Shown one piece after another: positions 33,905 through 45,260 of a stretch of 64,000 nt of DNA; the first letter of the stretch is position 1, and every line of letters starts with the position of its first letter. The stretch lies in assembly GCA_963680875.1 (NCBI GenBank), contig OY804579.1, positions 79,411,095-79,475,094 of the forward strand, read 5' to 3'. A program made the translations under genes and the position numbers. The notes below the pieces were generated by a model, which was not told where the DNA came from, searched no databases, and saw only the letters and a program-made list of their open reading frames with translations. The stretch comes from Bathymodiolus brooksi. Its lineage: Eukaryota > Mollusca > Bivalvia > Mytilida > Modiolidae.

Positions 33905-34425
33905 GTCAGGGACCACTTCAATGGTTTAATGGTTAGCGTGCTAGTCTGAATTGTGGTAGACTGAATTGTGGTAGACTATGTGTTCCATATCATGTCAGGT
34001 CAATCAAAAAACAATATAATTGTTACTTACTGCTTATACGATTAGCACCTGGCATTAAGAACTGGTTGGCTAGAGATCAAATTGATATGTCCGAATGGAG
34101 AGACGACTATAACCGTGGACAGGTGTATCAGTGATCTACATGTAGCACTAAAAAAACTAAGGGTATAAATCTAGTACAAAACGAACATAATCGTTATCTC
34201 ATAAAAAAGACTTGTTTTCGCCATGACATAGCTTGAAGAAAAGTTGAAAGATGCCAAACGGGTAATCAGAAGTCGTAAATCGAAGAAGGACAGACAACAC
34301 AATGGCCAAATGAAAAGGGACAACGAACAACGATCTACAAAACGCTACACAGAAAGCTAAGAATCGACCAACACGAAACCCACTTAAATCCGTGAACATT
34401 AATAACACCCACTCACTCGTTCAGC
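33905..34425 (+). mobile_element. SINE-A split by an RT-tail insertion
   Basis: Head ATGGTTTAATGGTTAGCGTG with a partly duplicated TGAATTGTGGTAGACT. Body AAGAACTGGTTGGCTAGAG, tail start TTTTCGCCATGACATAGCTTG. The tail then breaks at about 34235 and resumes after the inserted tail as AATAACACCCACTCACTCG (34400-34423), the expected SINE end with its CACT microsatellite. Confidence 0.75.
34236..34397 (-). mobile_element. RT-element tail nested inside SINE-A
   Basis: GAAAGATGCCAAACGGGTAATC, CAGACAACACAATGGCC, GACAACGAACAACGATC, CAACACGAAACCCACTT. It interrupts the SINE tail, so it inserted after the SINE. Confidence 0.8.
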
Positions 34426-35257
34426 CATGGCTTGACTTGTATTAAGTATCATTTTTCTATTCCTCGCTATTTTAATATGCCAGGGTTGGAAATTAATTAT
34501 CATATGTACGTCAATTAAATTCTGATATGTTGTATTATAGTAGAATAATGGTCATTTTTTGTTTAAGGGGGAGTGGTCTGGACAATATCGTTTTAGAAAT
34601 AGCACATATAGAGCATATATTGATGTGGTCTCATTATCCGGTTTAACCCTGCCACGATTGTTGTGCATGTCCCATGGCAAGATCTGGATTTCCAACGTCA
34701 TACATGTATGACGTGGTCTTTTTTTTTTTCTTTTTTTTTTTTCAATGGTTTGAAGTAAACGTGGGTTGTTTGTTTTGTTCTATTTGTTGATATTGGTGGA
34801 ATGTAATAATGGTACTACATAACTATAGACTAAAGTACTCATCTGGAGGCCATTACTCCGCTATAATGGGTCGTCTGACAAAAGATGTAGGAAACAAAAT
34901 AGTTATTCATGAACAATCCGTATGGATAATTCATTATTATTTAATGGTAATAGACCAGCAAAGTCAGCAATATAATGAAAATTTACAATTAACTTTTAAC
35001 AAATGTATATTTACACATTTTAGATTATTTTAATATTGATTTAACTTCAATTGTTCATATAATCATATTTTCCCAATTGACATTAATGTTTGATATCTAA
35101 TTATGAGAAACATCAGAGCTTGAAATTCCTTATTCCACTAAATGCATGCGTCAAGTCAGAACAAATTCTATGAATAATAATTAATTATATGAAGTTTACA
35201 CGTTTATATGACGATATTTAAATACAAATTTAGAAAATGAACGAGCCGGAAATCAAT
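34426..35257. other. No gene; T-rich run
   Basis: A T-run broken by a C at about 34719-34742. A 74-codon frame at 34809-35033 (+) has nothing recognisable. Confidence 0.35.
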
Positions 35258-36446
35258 CCAATCTTTTGACTATGAGTGCATACATGAAGAAGGCTATTCC
35301 AATCTTTTGACTATGAATGTATACATGAAGAAGGTTATTCCAATCTTTTGACTATGAATGTATACATGAAGAATGTTATTCCAATCTTTTGACTATGAGT
35401 GTATACATGAAGAAGGTAATTCCAATCTTTTGACTATGAATGTATACATGAAGAAGGTTATTCCAATCTTTTGACTTTGAGTGTATACATGAAGAAGGTT
35501 ATTCCAATCTTTTGACTATGAGTGTATACATGAAGAAGGTTATTCCAATCTTTTGACTATGAGTGTATACATGAAGAAGGTTATTCTAATCTTTTGACTA
35601 TGAGTGTATACATGAAGAAGGTTATTCCAATCTTTTGACTATGAATGTATACATGAAGAATGTTATTCCAATCTTTTGACTATGAGTGTATACATGAAGA
35701 AGGTAATTCCAATCTTTTGACTATGAATGTATACATGAAGAAGGTTATTCCAATCTTTTGACTTTGAGTGTATACATGAAGAAGGTTATTCCAATCTTTT
35801 GACTATGAGTGTATACATGAAGAAGGTTATTCCAATCTTTTGACTATGAGTGTATACATGAAGAAGGTTATTCTAATCTTTTGACTATGAGTGTATACAT
35901 GAAGAAGGTTATTCCAATCTTTTGACTATGAGTGTATACATGAAGAAGGTTATTCCAATCTTTTGACTATGAATGTATACATGAAGAAGGTTATTCCAAT
36001 CTTTTGACTATGAATGTATACATGAAGAAGGTTATTCTAATCTTTTGACTATGAATGTATACATGAAGAAGGTTATTCCAATCTTTTGACTATGAGTGTA
36101 TACATGAAGAAGGTTATTCCAATCTTTTGACTATGAGTGTATACATGAAGAAGGTTATTCCAATCTTTTGACTCTGAGTGTATACATGAAGAAGGTTATT
36201 CCAATCTTTTGACTATGAGTGTATACATGAAGAAGGTTATTCCAATCTTTTGACTATGAGTGTATACATGAAGAAGGTTATTCCAATCTTTTGACTATGA
36301 GTGTATACATGAAGAAGGTTATTCCAATCTTTTGACTCTGAGTGTATACATGAAGAAGGTTATTCCAATCTTTTGACTATGAGTGTATACATGAAGAAGG
36401 TTATTCCAATCTTTTGACTATGAGTGTATACATGTAGAAGGTTATT
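35258..36446 (+). repeat. 41-bp minisatellite, 29 copies, derived from DR4
   Basis: Unit CCAATCTTTTGACTATGAGT plus GTATACATGAAGAAGGTTATT. It equals the DR4 segment CCAATCTTTTGACTTTGAGCG...CCTGATGAAGGTCATT, and the DR4 3' flank (AGAAACGCATCGTGCTCACTAA) follows the last unit at 36447-36470. Variant units recur every 287 bp (7 x 41), e.g. AATGTTATT at 35372 and 35659, so there is higher-order structure; later a TTGACTCTGAG variant recurs at 164 bp (4 x 41). Because 41 is not divisible by three there is no long open frame. Confidence 0.95.
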
Positions 36447-36490
36447 TTAGAAACGCATCGTGCTCACTAATATTCATTTTCACGTTTTTT
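36447..36490 (+). repeat. DR4 right flank of the 41-bp array
   Basis: TTAGAAACGCATCGTGCTCAC continues the DR4 consensus immediately after the array, placing the array inside one DR4 copy. Confidence 0.75.
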
Positions 36491-37115
36491 TTTCTAAAAC
36501 TATTTCACATGTTAGTGTGCTATAGAGAGTAATATTATTCTAGTCGAGTACTACGGTCTATAATTATGTAACATCATGTTAATAACATTCATGTCTGTTA
36601 TGTTCTTTCCTTTCCAAGGCCATTCTGTCCAGACTATTCTCTCCATTAAACAAGTAAACACTAGCATCGATTTTGTTTTTATTTATTTTAAGCGTTCTTT
36701 TGTTTTATCTTAGTAATATAAATGTGCTGTGAACACTAAATTAGATCTACGTTTCTATTATATTCCGTTGTACTTGAAATTGTTAATTATCCTTTGTTTA
36801 TTGACAGTAAACAAAGTTTAAACGGGATATTTTATTTTGTTACATTTCATTTAGTTTACTGTTTGGCTGTGCAAATATTTTGTTCCAAAACCATCTATAT
36901 TCTTATATAATACAGTACAGTTTTGCACACTGAAAGTACTAAATTTAGTTTAAGCAAACACACTACAATAGCATTACATGTATTGTAGGGTTATTTCATT
37001 TGTTTGCTTTAGTTTTATTTTTGTATCATTAATTGAAGCTTGTTATTCAACATTAGATTCGGCTTGTCTTTATCGCTCTTTGATGTTTTCAAGGAGGAGG
37101 ATGTTATATTTCAGA
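36491..37115. other. No gene seen
   Basis: AT-rich, no recognised repeats. Confidence 0.35.
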
Positions 37116-37302
37116 GCAATTGACTATGATCTAACTGACTCCTATATGTGCTGTCAAACTTTCCTTTTCTTTTCTTATCACTTTGATGTTTTACAGGACC
37201 GGGTATTCATTTATTTTTAATTCTGGAGCAATTGACCGTGATCTAACTGGCTCTCATTATTGAAGTATGTGTTGTCAAGCTTTATTTTTCTTTTCTTTCT
37301 TC
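37116..37302. repeat. Diverged ~110-bp tandem duplication
   Basis: AGCAATTGACTATGATCTAACTG / AGCAATTGACCGTGATCTAACTG (truncated here to the shared GATCTAACTG core), then TGTGCTGTCAAACTTT / TGTGTTGTCAAGCTTT and TTTTCTTTTC, in the same order. Confidence 0.65.
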
Positions 37303-37577
37303 AGTTTTTCTGTGTGTGTACTATTGGTATTTTTGTATCGTCAAACCATATTTTCCCTTTGCTTGACGATCTATTCAGATTAGGCTCCTCTGTGTTTTTC
37401 TTAATATTACAAAAAAATATCATTAAATACAGAAAGTAAGTTTGAATCGTTTTTAAAATATCATCACCAATTGCATTCTCTTTGTACATAGACTAGAGAA
37501 GTGTTTGTTTTTTGTGAATGCAATATTAAGGGTGTCAATCACCATTGTTTATTTTCAATTATTCGTAATGTTCTTAC

Positions 37578-37629
37578 CGCCATGACCGCCAAGCGTGTTT
37601 AATAAATTTACTGCGATCCAGCTAAGCGT
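37578..37629 (-). other. Weak candidate internal exon
   Basis: On the minus strand a 52-bp interval lies between an acceptor (TTTGTCCTTTACAG) and a donor (GCG|GTAAGAAC). The covering frame (37555-37788) starts with a hydrophobic MLYFDTIFMFVYLFPLL, and the interval encodes TLSWIAVNLLNTLGGHGG. Both splice signals fit consensus but could be chance; no homology recognised. Confidence 0.2.
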
Positions 37630-37917
37630 CTGTAAAGGACAAAGTATCATAAAGTGTTTAATATAATCTAGACTTATTTGGACAGAGACATAGTTTATAT
37701 AGTGCATGACGTTTATCTCAATTGACAGATCGTTTGTCAACAACGGAAAAAGATAGACAAACATGAATATAGTATCGAAATACAACATTGTCTTGCTAGA
37801 GACATTGAAACATGTCTGGCGTAAATCTTTACCATGACGAACTTTTATTTAATTAGATAATTAGACTCTGTGTCGAACTTCTTCTGTTTTGCGTATCGAT
37901 GTCTATGTTTTCACAGT

Positions 37918-38022
37918 TTTCCGGTTGTTGACTGATTTTGTCTGTTTATAAACTTATGAGTTTTGACTTTCCTTTTGTAAGATTGTTCGGAGTTCGGTTA
38001 TTTTGTTATTACCCTTATTGGT
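37918..38022 (-). repeat. DR6 fragment with conserved frame (one stop)
   Basis: Minus strand encodes PNSEQSYKRKVKTHKFIN and RQNQSTTGKL-stop, matching the 40.4-kb copy; a TAA replaces the Leu codon just upstream. Decayed copy. Confidence 0.65.
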
Positions 38023-38107
38023 TTTCCTACACGACAGATACACATATATGCCAATCATATTTAGAAACTCACTGTTTGTTATAAATATATTTTAAGTTTT
38101 CGGACTT

Positions 38108-38163
38108 CATAATAATAATAGTAATAACAACAACAGCAATAATAATAATAATAATAATAATAT
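38108..38163. repeat. TAA/ACA microsatellite
   Basis: ATAATAATAAT, ACAACAACAGC, then about ten TAA units. Confidence 0.9.
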
Positions 38164-38844
38164 GATTCATGTGTGGAGGGTAGCACAGTTAACCTATGTA
38201 CATCTCCCCTGAGGCCATCAGCTACATAACAATACAATATAGTACAGAGTTAAAATAAACGGTTCATTTAAATTATTCGTTATGAACATTGTAAACTAGC
38301 TATATAAAATACACAAAAATAAAACATTATGGGTGAAAAGTGCGCTTTGTGTGTGCATTTTGCTGACATTAATTTCTTTAAATATACCTGTAATCAGGTA
38401 TTTCTGGGACAAAAAGATAGATTATTACATAAAACTAGACCAAAACTTTCTAAAAGACTTCTTAAGCTTTCTTTTCCAGATTTAGATACATGTACGTTTT
38501 CACTTTCAACATTTCTTAACGAATAGCGATTATTTTTTTTTAGAAATGGGACAAACTCTGTCCATTAGACTATAACACCAAAGATACAGTAATTAATGTA
38601 ATACAAAAAATTACTCCTCGCATTTGCATGTTTAGTACAGAAACACACAGAAAGAAATATTTAATTTAAACCTTTTAGTGTCGGCTTTATGTTTTTTTAA
38701 ATGCTTTTAAAACCAATGGAATTTGTAAAAAAAAAAAAAAAAAAAAGAACTATGTATGTTTTATCTATACCATTTTCTGTTTGCTTAGACTTTTGTCACA
38801 TATTTGTTATCAAAATACTTTTTTAACTGTGATTTATATTTATA
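38164..38844. other. No gene seen
   Basis: AT-rich, with an A-run at about 38729-38746. Confidence 0.35.
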
Positions 38845-38926
38845 CGATATGAAAACACCCGTCTGAGTGGTACTTTCACTTAATTCGATAGGAAAACACC
38901 CGTCTGAGTAGTATATTGACTTAAAG
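38845..38926. repeat. 41-bp tandem duplication
   Basis: CGATATGAAAACACCCGTCTG / CGATAGGAAAACACCCGTC followed by TGAGTGGTAC / TGAGTAGTAT. Not related to the DR4 41-bp unit. Confidence 0.8.
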
Positions 38927-39331
38927 ATAGAGAAACGCTGGGGCTACTAATTATGAGTATACTGAACATTATACATTAATACATATTTCTTTACAATTCT
39001 AATTCTGTATACATTGGGTCGTGGTGCTCACATGTTCAGCAGATGTGATGTATTATTAATGTACTAATCGATCAGACTAATATTTTGTTAATTTAACTGA
39101 ATATTTAGTATTCACAAGGAATATATAAAATGTAATAAAAGGTTGAACACAAAGTAACTAAGCATGATTTTTTTTTCAATATAACAAAAAGACGATATGA
39201 ATACCACAAGCACAACAGTATACATCGGGAAGTCCTTATTCACAAGATCAGTAGCCAGTGTTCCGTCACTGACATAATATATAAGATCATTGTGTAATAT
39301 ATTATTGAAATTTACAGTTCCTAAATAATTT

Positions 39332-39540
39332 AATTATTTAAAACAAGACCAATCCTGCCTCAGACATAGGCAACATAAGGCGATAATTATTTAAAACAAG
39401 ACCAATCCTGCCTCAGACATAGGCAACATAAGGCGATAATTATTTAAAACAAGACCAATCCTGCCTCAGACATAAGCAACATAAGGCGATAATTATTTAA
39501 AACAAGACCAATCCTGCCTCAGACATGGGCAACATAAGGC
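39332..39540 (+). repeat. 53-bp x 4 tandem repeat, derived from DR4
   Basis: Unit AATTATTTAAAACAAGACC, AATCCTGCCTCAGACATAGG, CAACATAAGGCG. The CCTCAGACATAGG-AACATA block is the upstream part of DR4 as seen at 14.6 kb. The DR4 continuation CATGCTCCCAAAGAT follows at about 39576. It is therefore a different DR4 segment from those amplified at 35.3 and 63.4 kb. Confidence 0.8.
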
Positions 39541-39760
39541 AATTCTAGCTACATTATTTTCTGTCCTTTTGTTTTCATGCTCCCAAAGATTTTTACATCA
39601 TAGGGTTACGGTTATGGTGCTTAACGCCACTTTCAGCAATATTTCAGTGATATCGTGGCGGTCAGTTTTATTGTTGTACATTATTTGGCTTTGAGTGTAC
39701 CTGACAAACGTTGATCTAGAAACACGCCGTGTGCACTCAATCAGATATCTCATTTTTCAT
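39541..39760 (+). mobile_element. DR4 copy interrupted by a SINE-B fragment
   Basis: DR4 (CATGCTCCCAAAGATTTTTAC) is broken at about 39597 by an inverted SINE-B tail (TTAACGCCACTTTCAGCAATA, TTTCAGTGATATCGTGGCGG; to about 39675). It resumes as TATTTGGCTTTGAGTGTACC and CACGCCGTGTGCACTCAATC. A TACAT on both sides could be a short target duplication. Confidence 0.7.
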
Positions 39761-40207
39761 TAAGTAACGCAGACTTTACATTGTAAACATATCGACATGC
39801 AGTTGACATACGGAAATTCCAAATGGACCAAAACAGATGTCGTATCTACATTATTGCGAGAATGTTTTAAAATTAAGCAATTTTGAATAATTCTAATTGA
39901 ATGAACGATCTTGTATTGCTTTATTTTACGGTAAATTCTATGCATTAACTTTACATCTGAGAACAAATTTTCAATCAATATTTACCATGGATTGTGAAAA
40001 TGACCCCAAAAATATCGCAGCAATAAATAGATTAGAAGTAGAAAACTACAAATATCCTTAATTTTGACATTGTAATTACAAACCAGAAACATAGACCCAG
40101 TAATAGTTATGTAATCCAGGATTGGAACAATGTAATGAATTCCGGCTAAGTGGATGTTTTTCTTTGACTCTAGGTTTTCTTACTTTTCATCCGAAAAAAT
40201 CCCATGT
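39761..40207. other. No gene seen
   Basis: AT-rich, no recognised repeats. Confidence 0.35.
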
Positions 40208-40384
40208 TACAGAAAAGGTTTGAAGATACCAAAGTGGTAATAAGAAGGCGTAAGTCACAGAAGGACAAACAATACAATGGTCAAAAGACAAAGAACAAAA
40301 GGATAAACAAAACACTACTTAGAAAGTTACAAAATGAGCAACATGAACCCCACTAAAAAACGATGGTGAACTCGTGTGCTCCTA
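40208..40384 (-). mobile_element. RT-element 3' tail, solo copy
   Basis: GGTTTGAAGATACCAAAGTGG, GACAAACAATACAATGGTC, GAGCAACATGAACCCCAC, GGTGAACTCGTGTGCTCC. Confidence 0.8.
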
Positions 40385-40435
40385 TATGAGCTACCATGTA
40401 TTGTCATATATTGACTAACTTCTCTAATCTCCCAT

Positions 40436-40800
40436 AAATAAGGGTAATAACAAAATTACCGAACTCCGAACAATCTAACAAAGGGAAAGTCAAAACTCAT
40501 AAGTATATAAACAGACAAAATCAGTCAACAACCGGAAAACTGTGAAAACCGTAATTACCCCGACTTGGTACAGGCATTTCTAAAGAAATGGTGGGTTAAA
40601 TCAGATTTTAAAGCGCCAAACCTCCCCCTTTCATTACGGCTCAAAGTTTCCGGCTGTCACTATAACAGTATTTATAACAATACTTGAACAAAACAGGTAA
40701 AACATTTGTAAAAGCAGCACCAAACTCAGTGAAGTAAATGTCAAAGACACTTTTACGTCACACATTGATAAAAAAATATTTTTGACATTTTTGTTGACAC
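40436..40800 (+). mobile_element. DR6 element, fullest copy, with small open frame
   Basis: Begins ATAAGGGTAATAAC. Its first part is open for 36 codons, IRVITKLPNSEQSNKGKVK then THKYINRQNQSTTGKL-stop (to about 40543). Continues GACTTGGTACAGGCATTTCT, GGTGGGTTAAATCAG, CAAACCTCCCCCTTTCATTA, TTTCCGGCTGTCACTATAAC, and ends in TTTTACGTCACACATTGAT. The same peptide is conserved in two other copies. It may be a domestic piece of a larger element; function unknown. Confidence 0.7.
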
Positions 40801-40976
40801 CATACAGTGCAATGGTACAGAGATACATGCATATAAAACAATAAATAATACAATATACAATGAAGCAAAGCTAATAGACCGAAGCTTAATGAGTACATTT
40901 TCTTTTGCATTAGACATCATTAAGTAAAAACATAGATATTCAGTGTTCTTCAATTTAATTAGATTAAGAGGAATAA

Positions 40977-41165
40977 GAAGAGCTTGAAGATACCATATGA
41001 GTAAATAGAAGAAGAACAGACAACACAATGACCAAAAGAAAAAAGTACAAAAAGAACAAATCTACAAAACATACACATAAACTAAAGATCGAGTAACACG
41101 AACCCACTAAACATTGGGGTGAACTCAGGTGTTTCGGAAGGGTAGCAGTTCCTGCTCCAATACGT
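40977..41165 (-). mobile_element. RT-element 3' tail, solo copy
   Basis: GAGCTTGAAGATACCATATG, ACAGACAACACAATGACC, ATCGAGTAACACGAACCCAC, GGTGAACTCAGGTGTTTCGG, AGCAGTTCCTGCTCCA. Confidence 0.85.
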
Positions 41166-41344
41166 ATGCATGAATCAGTGTAAAGAGAAAGACAAAAACA
41201 TATATGTAGAATGAAATCCTTCTCGACATTCATGCAAAAATAGTCTCCCATTTCCCTCCCTCTCTTTTACGTGTTTTACTAAAGGTGCCAAATAACACAC
41301 TTAATTTTCAGATTAACAAAAACAAACATCTTTGACATAATAAT

Positions 41345-41450
41345 ATTTAGTAAGCGAAACATACCACACTTTGGGAACAATTCCAAAGTTCAATTGAACA
41401 ATCGTGGAAATAGAGGCAAAATCGATACCCCCAACACCCATATACATGCA
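41345..41450 (-). repeat. DR3 dispersed repeat, best copy
   Basis: On the plus strand: CACACTTTGGGAACAATTCC, TTCAATTGAACAATCGTGG, AGAGGCAAAATCGATACCCC. It reads as the inverse of 18.0 kb. Confidence 0.65.
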
Positions 41451-41995
41451 TGGATTATTTCTTTTCTATTTTTGTCGCTCTGTATATATACTCAATGATT
41501 AAAAACAGAAGTAAGAGTGAGATATGTCCATGTGTTCAATCAGACTTGTTTTATTTACTTGATTTAAAATATGGTTACCATACAAACAATCTTGCTGTAA
41601 CTTTGATATCTACGTCTTTCTTACTGTAATATACAATAATTAATGTCAGTCCTCGAAACTGTAAAAATTATTTGCTTTTTTGCTAAAACTGAAAATAAAG
41701 TAAAATTCTACCTACCTTATTCCTTGATATGCTTAAATTGAAATGAGTTTAATACTTCAAACCGTTTCTTCCCAGTTTGTGATTTCACAATCAATACTAT
41801 TGCTATATTGACACACGAATCTGTAAATGGATCCCTCGGAGGTCATTTATATTACTGAGACATGCCTTGTAGCCAATTAACGATTATTAATTTACAACAT
41901 TTCAATAAATATAAACTTGATTTGGCAATTAATGTTGTAAGATTGTATAATAGGCACAATATTATTATAACAGCATAATGACCGAAGGATGAAAG
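41451..41995. other. No gene seen
   Basis: AT-rich, no recognised repeats. Confidence 0.35.
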
Positions 41996-42158
41996 AAGAA
42001 TTTGAAGATGCCAAAGGGGTAATCAGAATCCTTAAATTGAAGAAGGACAGACAACGTAATGGTAATGTCCAAAAGAAAAAGGACAAAAGGACAAACAACT
42101 TTTAAAAAAACATAAAACTAAAGATCGTGTAACACGAACCCAACTCAAAACAGGGGAT
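41996..42158 (-). mobile_element. RT-element 3' tail, solo copy
   Basis: GAATTTGAAGATGCCAAAGG, GGACAGACAACGTAATGG, AGATCGTGTAACACGAACCC. Confidence 0.8.
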
Positions 42159-42419
42159 TTCTTTCAAAATTACATGTACCATTCATTACCTGTGAGCACT
42201 AATGTATAATGCATTGTAGTTTTGCTTTCAAATTAGAATTAGAAACAAAGTACAAGAAAGGTATAATTACAACATAGTAGACGCCAGACTGAAAGGAAAT
42301 GGAATAAGTTTGCCCAATTAAAAAAATAAAACATCACAAAACAAAAGCACTAGAACTATATTAGGATATCTCGGGATACGTCATCAAAATCTGAAAATAG
42401 ATAAGGCCGTGATGGAAAT

Positions 42420-42462
42420 CGTCAGTTAGCTTCCTCAAGCCGTCAGTTAGTCTCCTCAAGCT
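42420..42462. repeat. Short tandem duplication
   Basis: CGTCAGTTAGCTTCCTCAAG / CGTCAGTTAGTCTCCTCAAG, period about 21. Confidence 0.8.
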
Positions 42463-42561
42463 AATTAAAGGTAAATAAATGTAAATGCTCCATGTTATTT
42501 TCAACACTTCATATTTTTTTCTAGCAACAGTTCAATGAGGCATTATTTATAGAGTAATACG

Positions 42562-42755
42562 AGTTTGAAGATACCAAAGGGGTAATCAAAATCCGTAATT
42601 CGAAGAAGAACAGACAACACAATGGCCAAAAGACAGAAGAACAGACAACACAATGGTTGAAAGAAAAGAGACAAAAGGACAAACAACGATCAAAACAAAT
42701 ATAAAACATACACATAAAACTAAAGATCGAGTAGCACGAACCCCACTAAAAACCA
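42562..42755 (-). mobile_element. RT-element 3' tail with internal duplication
   Basis: GTTTGAAGATACCAAAGGGG, then GAAGAACAGACAACACAATGG occurs twice (about 42604 and 42637; core shortened here), ATCGAGTAGCACGAACCCC. The duplication spans about 33 bp. Confidence 0.8.
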
Positions 42756-43270
42756 ATGGCATTTCATTTACATCTCGGATCTCTGATAAATGGATTTTTG
42801 AAACAACAGTGACGACGAATTCATATGTGACATAAACAAATGACAGTGTTTCCTTTATTATTGAACTGAAATTGATTTGTTTAAAATAAATATTATCTCT
42901 TCTCTAATGTACGACCTTCAAACAAGAACAATTATCGATAAGACATATTATAATTACTTTTACTGAACAGTAACAATCTTTTTCCATCATGATTACCAGA
43001 AAGAAAAAAAACAAAACCAAAAATAGATCAGTATACATGTATATTGTTTCTATTCATTTTGATGTTCATGTTATTCAATAAATACAGTATTTACTCTAAC
43101 CTAATATTTCTGAATTGTGTATACTGGACATTTCACAACCTGGTCAACAAAAAGTCAGTGTTTTTCACTGAATATGAAAACTATCATTCTTATTTTTAAT
43201 TGATGTATCTTTAAATTGAAACAATGTTTCCCTACATAAAAATCGATTAAAGCTCCATCCATATTTACAG
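42756..43270. other. No gene seen
   Basis: AT-rich, no recognised repeats. Confidence 0.35.
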
Positions 43271-43346
43271 TGGATACTACCATGTCCAGCTAATGCCTTA
43301 CAACCGATTGGATACTACCATGTCCAGCTAATGCCTTACAACCGAT
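43271..43346. repeat. 38-bp perfect tandem duplication
   Basis: Two identical units beginning TGGATACTACCATGTCCAGC and ending CTTACAACCGAT. Confidence 0.95.
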
Positions 43347-43516
43347 ATAACGATTATTAATATATAACACATGTCATGGTTTTATTTGATTTAAAATCGT
43401 TGGGAAATTTTACAATGTATTCTTAATGACCAATGGTATGTGTGATTAGGATGAAGGTGATACGTGCTTTTATATTTTAAATTAACTGAAAATACTTCAG
43501 AAACTTAAACATTGTC

Positions 43517-43592
43517 CTTCTTTTGACTTTGAGCGAACTTCATGAATGTTTTTCCAGAAACGCATCTTATGTACTCAATTATTTAAGTGTTT
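43517..43592 (+). repeat. DR4 fragment
   Basis: CTTCTTTTGACTTTGAGCGA, TTCATGAATGTTTTTCCAGA, AACGCATCTTATGTACTCAA. A single unamplified copy of the same segment that forms the 41-bp array. Confidence 0.7.
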
Positions 43593-43944
43593 ATTGAATA
43601 TTGATCTAATGAAATACAAAAACAAAAAATACAACATTGGAACAACAGTTCTCCAAATTCTACTTTACATATATATTTATAAAAGTTATGCTTTACTAAC
43701 AATTCAGAACTTTAATGCGATTATTATGATGTTTGCTAAGGGATTGCGCAATTATATAATGAAAACCCAGCGAACATTCTACGTTCGTTCAAGACTTGTG
43801 AATATGTAAAGTATTATTTATTTTCGAATCATGTATGGTTTATGATCACTCGAAGTGATAATGAAACGAAACTCATAAAATATCACACCTTCAAAACAGT
43901 TCTAAGATTCAATCTAAAACCTTATACCTCTAGTATAGCTAACT

Positions 43945-44060
43945 CACATAATTAAGACATTTCATTTAGCTTTCAAATAGTTTGGCTTTGAGCGTACCTG
44001 ATGAAGGTTCATCCAGAAAGGCGTCATGCGCACTAAAAAAATATCTTCGTTTATATTTCA
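43945..44060 (+). repeat. DR4 copy, close to consensus
   Basis: CAAATAGTTTGGCTTTGAGCG, TACCTGATGAAGGTTCATCC, GCGTCATGCGCACTAAAAAA, ATATCTTCGTTTATATT. Confidence 0.75.
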
Positions 44061-44061
44061 C

Positions 44062-44245
44062 TCTCCTGGCTTTGTACCGGTATTAAATAAAAAGTATAGG
44101 AGTTAAGCCAGTTTTATTATGGTCCCAAACCTCCCATTAGAGAAAAATTATTCGGTCATGAAAGTGTTCGACATTCGAGTTTTGTTAGAAATGAGACGGA
44201 CATTTAGTAATTATGTGGGATAGTTATTGTCGGTTTTCAATTGCA
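44062..44245 (+). repeat. DR6-related repeat, adjoining DR4
   Basis: CTGGCTTTGTACCGGTATTA, GGAGTTAAGCCAGTTTTATT, CCCAAACCTCCCATTAGAG, CGGTCATGAAAGTGTTCGAC. Confidence 0.65.
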
Positions 44246-44535
44246 AGAAAATTGAAAATAATTATCCCATCAAATTATCAAAGACTTGTTTGTACAATTA
44301 CAATTAACATTAAAGCCGTTTTATACTTCATGAAACACTTCAGAGACTTTAATGATTTCAGTTTCAACAGTTCAAGGTCATAAAAACAACACAATTAAAA
44401 ACTACAATTAAAATTATCCAATGTTCAATGTATTTGTATTGAGGTGTACTTGACCCATGTATTCTATATAAGTGTAGCAAATGTAGATACTCGGCGAAAG
44501 AGACAACAGGTTTTCTTACCACGTTCCATAAGCTT
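44246..44535. other. No gene seen
   Basis: AT-rich flank of the TTGA array. Confidence 0.35.

Positions 44536-45260
<725 letters not shown>

Noticed and set aside
35258..36446. CRISPR array
   Set aside because: Units are contiguous without unique spacers and are derived from a dispersed element; the genome is eukaryotic.
38108..38163. Coding poly-Asn/Gln tract
   Set aside because: A plain TAA/ACA microsatellite with stops in its frames.
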